A stretch of DNA of 64,000 nt from Lactuca virosa (Eukaryota; Streptophyta; Magnoliopsida; Asterales; Asteraceae), in contig CAKMRJ010005634.1 of NCBI GenBank assembly GCA_928212115.1, positions 250,550,656 through 250,614,655 on the forward strand, written 5' to 3'. The translations under genes were made by a program, and so were the position numbers. Under the pieces are notes generated by a model that worked only from the letters and a program-made list of their open reading frames with translations, did not search any database and was not told the DNA's origin. Position 1 is the first letter of the stretch; the number at the start of each line of letters is the position of its first letter. This document shows, one piece after another, positions 35,101 through 45,100 of this stretch.

Positions 35101-35650
35101 ATAGAGTATGGAAGTGTATGTGTTCTTTTTATTATATGATTTTACATAAAGTTGTAGCTTATGTATTTACCATGAGTTTTGACTGAAATTGTGTTAATAT
35201 ATTCATTGATTTGAAGTAAAAAACATTTTTTTTGTCAAATCAAGTGCAATTTTGTTGCAATAATTTTTTGTTTTATGTATTAATAGTTGTGGGTATTTAA
35301 ATGTTCGTTATAAAGGATCTGCCATAATAAAAAATATGGTCATTGTGTTGAAAATGAGAAGGGACCTTACCTTCACATGCTTGTAAATATGATTTCTATT
35401 AAATATTTAACGATGTTTTATTTATGAAATATGGATTTATAATGATTATATATTAATTTAAATGATTTTTATTATACATTACTTTTTTTTTATAGGCATG
35501 AGCAGGTTGGTTTTTAAAAATTCTATCCAATTATTGGATTGTATTTACACGTTTGTAAATGGACAAATCTCCTACAATGGCAACGTATTTTATTGTCGCT
35601 AACAACTTAGGCAATGTACTTTATTTTCACGCAAAAGCAACACCTTCCGA

Positions 35651-35677
35651 CCCCGCAACGCGGGGGGAACTTTCTAG
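35651..35677 (+). terminator. Helitron 3' hairpin and CTAG end
   Basis: A 6-bp GC stem (CCCCGC/GCGGGG) with a 3-base loop sits 8 bases before CTAG; the next base is T, fitting the A|T insertion rule of Helitrons. The hairpin acts as the rolling-circle replication terminator in this class. Confidence 0.8.
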
Positions 35678-36624
35678 TAATAGAAAAAAGAGGAGCAGAA
35701 AATAAACCGCTGGTCGCTGGAGCCACGTCTGACACTTGTGTCCACCTTCGGGGTATGTATACTTGATACTTGATGGTCTAAATTACATCATTTTAAGAAA
35801 GAAATGTTTATTGGTTTTCTTTAGAAAAATGTAATGGATACCAATACAGAAGCGATTTCGCTAAATGAACTCATCCAAAAATAAATTAAAAAGATGGTCA
35901 AATGGTAAAACAATCCATTTTTGTTTATTTTTTCTACAATTTTTTATTTATTTATGAGTCATATCTCAATTTTTATCATTTTTGTGATTATAACTTTTAA
36001 AACGCAACAATCCAAAATCACCACAATCTTAAACTTCAATTCAATCAGTTTTAAGTATTTTTTTAAAACACAATATTTTATCAAACTATTATTTATTTTT
36101 TATCATTTAACTTTTTATATAAACGTAAAGAATACATTAATAACCACCTTACTAATTTTTAAAATCTAAAAAAGTACCCTCGCATTATCTTATTCAAATA
36201 GCGCCCAACCCTATTGCACAGAATAGCATAGAAAACTTTATGAACATGACCAATAATATTGTCACATTCATCAATCATTACCCATTTTTATAAAATCTCA
36301 TTACTTTTCAAGTTTCAACTGCTCAATTATAGCCACAAGGGTACAACTACTTTTGAGGTGGATTATTGGTAGGTCTTTTCCATATTAAAATATATAGATA
36401 TAAAACTGAGGACAAGGTACAAATTCCACTGCACGACGTACACATCAGATATTTATCAAAATGGTTGACCATTGTATAAATGGTGTTAAATGATAAACAG
36501 AATAATGAATTTTGGTGGTTGGGGAGGGTAATCAAACTGGGAAATAATGGTTATTTTTTTTATACAGCTTTTGAAAATATTTCAAGTAAATTTGAGCTTT
36601 GACAGCTGTATATAATATAGTTAA
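35678..36624. other. AT-rich intergenic DNA downstream of the PHD/RING gene
   Basis: No ORF, terminal repeat or known element recognised. It should contain the 3' UTR and poly(A) site of the minus-strand gene just left of 36625. Confidence 0.5.
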
Positions 36625-38794
36625 TTAATATGGTGCATGAAAACCGCCTTGCGATGTTCTCGAGGGTCCCACAACCTGCAAAAATATGAAATTTTCATCT
36701 GTATGCAAAGCAATTTACATAACTATATTTGGGTATATTTTCTGAAGTATATAAAAAAGATCAAAAGTACAATGCTATAACTAAATCGGATTTTTCAAAC
36801 CGTAATAAGAAAAATAGTAAATTACGTTTTTGGTCCCTAAGTATAGCTGATTTTTTCAGTTTTGGTCACAAAAAGTTCTCTTGCAATTTTGGTCCTTATT
36901 TGAAGTTTTTATAACGTTTTTGGTCCTTGTCTCACGTAAAATGACTTTTTAGGACCAACATTGCAAAAATCAGCTTTCCTCAAAGACTTTAATAGTCACA
37001 TTTTATTTGGAACATGGTCATGTTACAAGAACCAAAATAGCAAGAAAACTTTTTGGGACGAAAATTGCAAAAATCAGCTACGCCCAAGGACCAAAAATGT
37101 AACTTATTTAAAGAAAAAATTTTGTTGTAATGAATAGAAATGGAAGTAGGATGCTATTTTCTTGCATTTAACACTTAGACTCACCTCTCTGCATGCATCA
37201 GAACCAATGCTGGATCTATTTGTACAAGGGTGTAGTTGTCCAAATCCCAATCTTGAATCAAAACCCAAACCCAAACCGGGCCCACCATGTTCACCTTCCA
37301 ATGACACGTCAGCAGCAACACCAACATGATCATCCCTTTGACTTTGAGGTTGATCAAGTTGAGACCCAAATAACCTAATCCCTGAAGAACTTCTTCCATT
37401 TCGATTCACAAAATCATTCATTCTATTATTATTCAAAAACCGATGATGTATTTGGCGATGTATTCTTCTCCTATCTCTTAAAGTAGTAGCAGGTGTAAAA
37501 TCACCAGGTTCAGGTAAAACCAAAACACGTGTTTGTTGAGATTGAGGTTGAGATTGTTGTTGTTGTGTGAGGGGCGTTTCGGGAACATATAATTCGTTTA
37601 AATCGAAACCTCCGGGAATGGGAGATCTGGAAGATGTTGGTAAAGGATCTGATGAGTTTAAGGAACCGAAAACAGTGGGCCTACAGCCGTCACAATACCA
37701 ATTTCCTTCCGGAACCTCCCTTCCTAGACCAACACAAAAAGTATGTGCAGATGAATCGCATATGTCACATAACAACATTAATGCATCTTCCCCTCCATGC
37801 TGACACTCTGTACATATCACACTTTCATATGGGTCAAGATACCCCCTTAACTCTTCTTCAGATGGCTCATATACCTGTCAACAACAAACAATTCTTTTAA
37901 TAAATGACCATTTTACCCTTACATTTCAGTAAAATAATTAGATTACTAACCTGGTCACATTCAGGAACAGGGATGACAACTGTTCTTGAGTCAAATCCAG
38001 TGTCTGATTTTGCAGCTTTTGTGATTGTTGAAAATCTTTGTTTACATAAAGGGCAACGGGATTCCACTTTTGACCATTCCATAATGCATGAGAAACAGAA
38101 GTAATGGCGACAACAATTTAGGACACCTCTAACAGTTCTTTTTGCTTCTTCTGATAGACAGATTCCACAAACTTGTTTTCCTATTTCATCTTTTGTGTTT
38201 TCTTCCAGCTTTTCTTTACCTTTTCTTATTGGGTATTTTCTTTGGGTTTCTTCTTGATTTTGAGAGGAGGAGCTTCTTAATTTAGCTCTTAGATTTGCAC
38301 AGTATACCCTTGCTTCTCTCATTTGTTCTCTTTCTTCTTCTGAAATGGTGTATTCATGGTCGGATGATGGAGGACTCACAAAATCTGAATCGGATTCTGG
38401 TGTGGGCTTTTTCGTCTTTTTCTCTTTAGTAGAAGCTACCTTTCGGGGAATCCTTTGTTTTGTCCTTGTGGGCTTTTCGTCTTTTTGGTCTTTTTATGTC
38501 TTCCACGGATACTCTTTTTTTGTGGTGGTTTCTCGGGTTTTTTCATCTTTAGTGTTTCGTCTTCATCATCAAGAAAATCACTCTCACTTAACTTGAATTC
38601 TGCATCGTTTTCATCTTCTTCTTCTTCTTGATTGTCTTCTTCAGATGAAATCCTACTTTTTTCTTGAGGGGCATTTATTGGGTTTGACTTGTTACTTGTG
38701 GAAATAAACTCAGAATCATCTTCTGTGTATGAAACCTTCCTCTTCTCACGAAGATTCTTTTTCTGGTTTACCTTCTCACCTGGATACATAAACT

Positions 38795-38837
<43 letters not shown>

Positions 38838-40623
38838 TTCTTCAGTGTCTGAAACCCTCTCCTTTTCTTGAGGCTTCTTTCTACCCAAAGAGACAAATCC
38901 TGCATACTCTCCCTCATCATCATTATCATCATCCTCTTTTGTACATAAAATCCTTTTCTTTTCCTCAGGGTTCTTTATCTTGGTTATCTTCCCTACCATC
39001 AACCTCATCATCATCATCATCACCATCATCATCATCATACTCTTCTGTATATGTCTTTTCCCTGGGCTTCTTTGTCTGTTTACCTTCCCTACTCAAAGAT
39101 ACAAATTCTTCATCCTCTTCATCATCATCACCAACATCATCATTACCAAGATCATCATCATCATCCCCTTCTGTACATGAAACCCTCTTCAATTCCATAG
39201 GCTTCTTTATCTTGTTAGCTTCACTATCCAAAGACATGAATTCTGCATCATCATCTGCTTCTGTATCCGAAACCATCTTTTGAGGCTTTTTTCTTTGGGT
39301 TCTATTTCTACCAGTAGACACAAATTCTGCATAGTCCTCTTCATCATCATCATCTTCTTCTTCTCTATATGAAACTCTATTCTTTTCCCTAGGCTTCTTT
39401 ATTTGGTTAGCCTCCCTACCTGAAGACATAAATTCTGCATCATCCTCATCCTCTTCTGTATCTGAAACCCTATTCTTTATTTGGTTTCTACCCTCAGACT
39501 CGAATTCCGCATAGTCCTCATCATCATCAACATCCTCTTCTGCACATGAAACCCTCTTCTTTTCCCTAGGGTTGTTTACTTGGTTACATTCCTTACCCAA
39601 AGACATAAACTCTGCATCATCATTATCCTCATGCTCTTCTGTATACGAAACCCTCTTCTCTTCGTGACACTTCTTTCTCTGGCTTCTCTTTCTACCTGAA
39701 GACATGAATTCCAAATAGTCCTCTACATCATCATCCTCTTCTGTATATGAAACCTTCTTCTTTTCCCTAGGCTTCTTTATCTGTTTACCTTCCCTACCTG
39801 ATGACATAAATTCTACATCATCATCATCATCTTCATCCTCTTCTGTATACGAAACCCTCTTCTTTTCCTTAGGTTTCTGTCTCTGGTTTCTCTTTCTACC
39901 CAAAGACACAAATTCTGCATAGTCATCATCCTCCTCCTCCTCATCATCATCATCTTTTGTATATGAAACCCTCTTTTTTTCCACAGGCTTCTTTATCCGG
40001 CTACTTTCCCTACCCGAAGACATAAATCCTGCATCATCATCATCATCTTCTTCTTCTGTATAGGAAACCCTTTTCTTTTCCTGAGGCTTCTTTCTCTGGT
40101 TTCTATTTGAAAACATTAATCCTCCAAAGTCATCATCATCATCATCTTCTGTATACGAAACCCTCTTCTTTTCCCTCTGCTTAGCTTCCCTACCTAAAGA
40201 CATAAACTCTTCATCATCATCATCATCATCATCATCCATTTCTGTATATGAAACCCTCTTCTTTTCCCTAGGTTTCTTTATCCGCTTAGCTTTCTTACCC
40301 AAAGACATAAACTCTTCATCATCATCATCATCATCACCAGTATAAGAAACCCTTCTCCTCTTACGAGGCTTTGCTATCTCATTCCCCTTCCTACCTGCAG
40401 AAGTCCTCCGGGTGTTTCTTGATCTAGCAACCCTCCGTGACTTTCCAAAATCAGCTAATATCTCTTCTGATTCATCACCATCTAAGGAATAGCACTCATC
40501 TGACTCATCACTATCTTCATCTTCAGCCACATTATATTCCTCATCTGACTCCTCTGATTCCTCTCTTTGTTGAATCTTTCTCCGCTTATTTCCCTTGACA
40601 CCAACACCATTTCCTCTTGTCAT
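36625..40623 (-). CDS. PHD-finger and RING-finger protein with acidic repeat region
   Basis: A three-exon model: 40623-37951, 37874-37185, 36675-36625, with GT-AG introns of 76 bp and 509 bp. ATG at 40623 gives MTRGNGVGVKGNKRRK. The N-terminal half has about 18 acidic repeats of ~34 residues (KKPREKKRVSYTEEDDDD, EFMSSGRE). A C3HC4 RING (CGIC ... CRHYFCFSC ... CPLC, about 38185-38045) and a C4HC3 PHD finger (CTEC ... CDICDSSAH ... CDGC, about 37815-37690) follow, then a Gln-rich tail and the end VVGPSRTSQGGFHAPY. The family role suggests a nuclear chromatin-reading E3 ubiquitin ligase; that function is inferred from domains. Two single-base shifts (near 38970 and 38478) break the frame as given: each looks like a one-base indel, and together they restore it. 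They could be assembly errors or real mutations. The architecture recalls plant RING/PHD proteins such as an Arabidopsis chromosome-3 homologue, but I assign no symbol. Confidence 0.82.
36818..37106. mobile_element. MITE in the last intron of the PHD/RING gene
   Basis: TIRs of about 39 bp: TAAATTACGTTTTTGGTCCC plus TAAGTATAGCTGATTTTT on the left, and the reverse complement of TAAGTTACATTTTTGGTCCT plus TGGGCGTAGCTGATTTTT on the right. The interior repeats phrases like TTTTGGTCCTTAT. No ORF. It lies wholly between donor 37184 and acceptor 36676, so it should be spliced out. No clear TSD was found. Confidence 0.75.
38436..40390 (-). repeat. Coding minisatellite, ~100-bp units encoding acidic repeats
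   Basis: About 18 tandem units, each with a (GAT/GAA)n acidic block, an EFMSxGR block and a basic KKPREKKRVSYTE block. Successive units alternate between a type with GRExxQIKKPREK and a type with GRKRNQRKKPQEK, so the higher-order unit is a dimer of about 200 bp. Confidence 0.85.
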
Positions 40624-40662
40624 CTGTTCTTGCAATGCAGATAAGCACAAACAACCTCTCAC

Positions 40663-41448
40663 TCTGAATGAAATAAGAGTACACATATCAAATTATGTAG
40701 AATAATCTGTTACAGAGAAGATCTAGACTCCTAGGTGTATTCAATGAGATCAGAAGAAGAGGAAAGAAGTGAATTACACATTACGTGTTAAGAACCTCTT
40801 CTTTGGAGGATATTAGCAAAACAATCATTGAAAAAAGGAAATCGGATATTACATTAAACCTTCCTTGAATCCTCCAAAAAAGGTTACAACTTGATATAAA
40901 CCCTAATGAAATCCAATTTAATATCATAAATCAACAAGTATCATTTCGATTTTTTTAATTTTAAAGTATGAATTGCTTTGAATTACAATAGAACCAATTC
41001 CAGAATCAAAGAAACCCAAATTTTATATCATAAACAGCACGAAAATGAAAAAAAAAGGAGGAGAATTACCAATAAAATTATTAAAAACTCATAATTAAGT
41101 CGTTGCTATTGATGTCTCTATGTCAAATAAAAACCCTAGATCATCCCAACCACCTTACAACTCAATTGACCAACTCCATGAAAAAATTCGATACTGTTCA
41201 CAAAAGTTATCTGATATTCGTTTGCTTGAAATCATCTGCAGCAGCAGAATCATTTAAAGGGGAAATCGTGTATAGAAATGGTAATTAAAGGGGGGGAAAG
41301 CAATCCAGCGAAATCCATATAAGGAAAAATTAGCATATAAGCTACAAAAAGTTCTAACAATTTCGATGAACAAGCACAAAGAAAAGATTGATTCGAGGCT
41401 TTATAGAGAAGAAGAAGAAGAAGAAGAAAGAAAGAAGGATTTGGTTAC
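40663..41448 (-). other. Probable 5'-UTR intron of the PHD/RING gene
   Basis: The donor CTGCAG|GTAACC has its exon end at 41449. The acceptor TTTCATTCAG ends at 40664, with exon 2 starting at 40663 (an alternative acceptor, AACAG, abuts the ATG). The interval has no ORF on the minus strand, and leader introns are common in plant genes. The splice call is by eye. Confidence 0.55.
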
Positions 41449-41504
41449 CTGCAGAAGGAGAGGAAGAAGGTGCATCCGAAGCCCAAATAAAGAGTTTACC
41501 GCTC

Positions 41505-41513
41505 CTTTATATA
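41505..41513 (-). promoter_or_regulatory. TATA box of the PHD/RING gene
   Basis: TATATAAAG on the minus strand, about 55 bases upstream of the leader-exon donor at 41449. Transcription would start near 41475-41485. Confidence 0.6.
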
Positions 41514-41608
41514 GATGCAATCAACGCGGTAAGTACAAAACATAACTCACTTTAGTTTATTACAGTAACTACAACTCAAAAACCAATTGATAAAAAATTA
41601 CAAATACA

Positions 41609-41610
<2 letters not shown>

Positions 41611-41677
<67 letters not shown>
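41611..41677. repeat. (TA)n microsatellite upstream of the PHD/RING gene
   Basis: An uninterrupted TA run about 100 bases upstream of the TATA box. Confidence 0.95.
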
Positions 41678-41683
<6 letters not shown>

Positions 41684-41894
41684 CATGAAAATCTAATATA
41701 GGATTTTTGTTAATTAAATCCTTTTTTTCTAAAAAAAATCTTGTAATTTTCATTTTCTCCTAAAAATCTCTCGACTAGGTTTTTGTTTTTTTAGAAAACC
41801 TTAGCATTTGAAAAAAAAAACAATTAAAAAACTGCTAAAATTGTTAAATAGAAAAAAATAAGAGAAAATAATTGGTGTGTGTATATATATATAG

Positions 41895-41926
<32 letters not shown>

Positions 41927-41947
41927 TATATATATATAGCTTATATT

Positions 41948-42463
41948 TATTGTGTGTTAGAATTTACCAATAGAAATTTAGTAAAATTAAATAATTATTT
42001 AAATAAATAAATATAGATATTAAATGATTTCCATAATTCTATGTATATTAAATTATATCCATAATTATAATTATGTTTTTATTGAAAATAATTAAGTTCG
42101 TCATTAATGCCAGCAATAACATTCTTTCAGAATGAATTTGCATCTAGGTTTTTATGTTTGGGTTCATGTTTTGTTTCAGTACTCATTCACTTAAAATACA
42201 ATAAAGTTGCATGGAATATGAAGAACGAGAGTGCATTCTACTATAATACACTCTTATTCTTCTACATACGAATTCATTCTAAAAGAATATTATTGTTGAC
42301 ATTAATGACGAATTTATTTAGTTTCCATAAAAAATAAATTATAAGTATACATATCATTTAATATACATATAATTATGGAAATCATTTAATATCTATCTTT
42401 ATTTGATTAAATAATAATTTAACTTTTACTAAATTTTTATTGGTACACTTTAGCACACAATAG
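41948..42463. mobile_element. Foldback (hairpin) element, copy 1
   Basis: Long inverted arms: TTATTGTGTGTTAGAATTTA and GATATTAAATGATTTCCATA on the left mirror TATGGAAATCATTTAATATC and TTTAGCACACAATA on the right. An inner pair (GTCATTAATGCCAGCAATAA with TTGTTGACATTAATGACGAA) makes most of the unit self-complementary. The short ORF inside (42107-42337) is the palindrome read through and is not a gene. Confidence 0.75.
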
Positions 42464-42486
42464 ATGTGAGAAATATTTGAACTTAC

Positions 42487-42516
42487 CTCTATCTCTCTCT
42501 CTGTCTCTCTCTCTCG

Positions 42517-42586
<70 letters not shown>
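42487..42586. repeat. (CT)n(TA)n compound microsatellite
   Basis: A CTCTCT run followed by a TA run. It lies just right of foldback copy 1; a matching tract follows copy 2. Confidence 0.95.
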
Positions 42587-42591
<5 letters not shown>

Positions 42592-42610
42592 GTTAATGTG
42601 TTTTTTATAT

Positions 42611-43150
42611 TTATTGTGTGTTAAAATACACCAACAGAAATTTAGTAAAATTAATTAATTATTTAATTAAATAAATATAGATATTAAATGATTTCCATAA
42701 TTGTATGTATATAAAATTATATCCATAATTATAATTCTCTTGTTATGGAACCTAATTAAATTCGTCATTAATGTCAACAATAACATTTTTTTCAGAATGA
42801 ATTCGCATCTAGGTTTTTATATATGGGTTCGTGTTTTGTTTCAGGACTCGTTCACTTAAAATACAATAAAGTTGCATGGAATATGAAGAACGAGAGTGTA
42901 TTCTACTAGAATACACTCTTATTCTGCTATACTACACTCTCATTCTTCTAGATACGAATTCATTTTGAAAGAATATTATTGTTGACATTAATGGTGAATT
43001 TAATTAGTTTTCATAAAAAAAGAATTATAAGTATGGATATCATTTAATATACATATAATTATGGAAATCATTTAATATCTATATTTATTTGATTAAATAA
43101 TAATTTAATTTTTATTAAATTTTTGTTGGTGCATTTTAACACACAATAAT
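42611..43150. mobile_element. Foldback element, copy 2
   Basis: The same sequence and self-complementary design as 41948-42463, with scattered substitutions and an extra 20-30 bp duplication (AATACACTCTTATTC) in the loop. Copy and flank together form a tandem duplication with a period of about 665 bp. Confidence 0.75.
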
Positions 43151-43164
43151 GTGAGAAACATTTA

Positions 43165-43165
43165 A

Positions 43166-43239
<74 letters not shown>

Positions 43240-43245
43240 AAATCT
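43165..43245. repeat. (CT)n(TA)n compound microsatellite
   Basis: The equivalent of the tract at 42487-42586, right of foldback copy 2. Confidence 0.95.
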
Positions 43246-43249
43246 TTTA

Positions 43250-44155
43250 TGATATTAACCCGATGATAAAATATATTTTTTCAATTAAAAAAATATAAAA
43301 TATATAGTTATTATATTTAGTAATATATACTTTCTACTTAAAAAATGATTTAAAGCAGTAAATATATTATTAATGTATGTCTTTAATGTTGAATTAAAGA
43401 AAAATATACGATAAAAGCTTTAACTTTCAATATTAAGAAAATTGGAAAGTTTAATTTTGTAATTGCATGTATCATTTGCTTCTAAATTTGTGACCGTTTG
43501 AATAACTGGTTTAAAGACAATTTGATCTGTGGATTTCGATCAAATCTAAACGGATTGAAAATGATGTTTAACCACGTTATAAATTTGGTGGATACGTTAC
43601 TAGAATTGAATTTCTTTTTTAAATGTATATATTTTATTATTCCAAAAATGGGATAATTTGAATTTTAATTTCTTTTACTGCTAAAAGAATGTTAGATTTC
43701 TTTAAACTCGTTGTGGTTGAACATAAAATATTGTTTATTGGTATGTTATGGTTATCATTATAACAACTATTTTTTTTTTATTAATGATAAAATCTAAATA
43801 CTATTATAAAATGTTATTTTTATTATTTCTATATGTATCATTAGTTTATTATATTATATTATATATAATTGAGTTATTTTGATAACCAGTTTCTAAAAAT
43901 AAAAAAATAAAAAAACAAATAAAATCTTCATAACCACCTAGACATCTCGTTTTGCATGTCAAAAGTCACACAAAAAAAAAGAAAAAAAAAAAAAAAAAAA
44001 AAAAAGAAGGAGAGATCTTTTCTTTCCTTCCAAAATATACATATATGAATATTTTGTATTTTTTTCATAAATTTTCAAAATCAACATCACCATGGCACCC
44101 GAAAAGAATTGAAACTTGAAAATGTTAAAAAAAACAAAACAAAAAGATATATATA

Positions 44156-44208
<53 letters not shown>

Positions 44209-45100
44209 AATAGGTTACGACCCGTAAAAACCATGGGTAAAATATTTTTTAAATTTTATTAAATTAATAAGTTTTAATTTTTAAAATTTTTTTTATATTG
44301 ATTATTTAAAATTAATATAAATATTTATTATAATATATGATATACGTTTGTATGTTAAGACAATTAATATAAGTATGATTTATAAAATATAATATAAATT
44401 TGCATAGAGTATAATAATACAAAAGTATAAATTTAGTGTCTGACCATCCTTGATCGTCTGGCTTGGAATGCACGTTGAACAAACAAACTATGTTGGACCA
44501 ATTAGACCTTATTCTTTATAATTATCTTTTAATAATGTTATAATTTTATTTAATTTGTTGTTTTTATACCGTTTTCTATTTTATTGTTTCAAAAAAAGAA
44601 CATGCAATATTTATTTGGTATCCAGGAAAAATGGAGACAAATAATTACTTTCGAAAAATGATATATTTTAAAAAGCATATAATGCATAAGGATATACAAT
44701 TTTAGTTTAAAGCAGCGAACAAAATTTAATTATGAAAAATATAAATTGATATGTTGTTAATATGCGGAGATATGTATTGGTCAAATGCACGTTTTTTTAT
44801 AGTTTCTTATTTTATAATTTGTTGAATTTTAACAATGATAGAGATGGATTTTTCATTTCAATGGCATAAATTAGCTCTCCTTATTAAAATGAATATTTTA
44901 ATGTTATGTCGATTTTTTATAGTAACTAATCATATATGAAAACTTTTGGGTACCACGAGATTGAATTTGTTGTGGTGGGTATAGGTATACCTCTTTGAGT
45001 TTTTGACTCATTTCAAAGTTTCCTTTTACTAATAAATTACTTTCAAATTGCCATCGCATCATAATATAAAAGCTCTTCTTTATTTTCATTGAGATTATTT
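43250..45100. other. AT-rich intergenic DNA, no gene seen
   Basis: It holds a poly-A stretch (about 43970-44005) and a (TA)n run (44148-44203). No ORF with protein-like composition, and no terminal repeats recognised. Confidence 0.6.

Larger units (their letters stand above)
33250..35677 (+). mobile_element. Helitron carrying gene fragments; 5' end uncertain
   Basis: The 3' terminus is diagnostic: a GC hairpin CCCCGC-AAC-GCGGGG (35651-35665), a short A/T-rich spacer and CTAG (35674-35677), followed by T. The upstream 2 kb hold several exon-like fragments with proper donor or acceptor sites (33640-33676, about 33813-34011, 34237-34383, about 34680-34820, about 34970-35075) that do not belong to one gene. 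No Rep/helicase ORF is visible, so it is non-autonomous. The 5' TC end could not be fixed and probably lies between 33100 and 33300. Confidence 0.65.

Noticed and set aside
38345..39283. Plus-strand Ser-rich ORFs opposite the PHD/RING gene
   Set aside because: They are antisense shadows of the acidic (GAT)n repeats.
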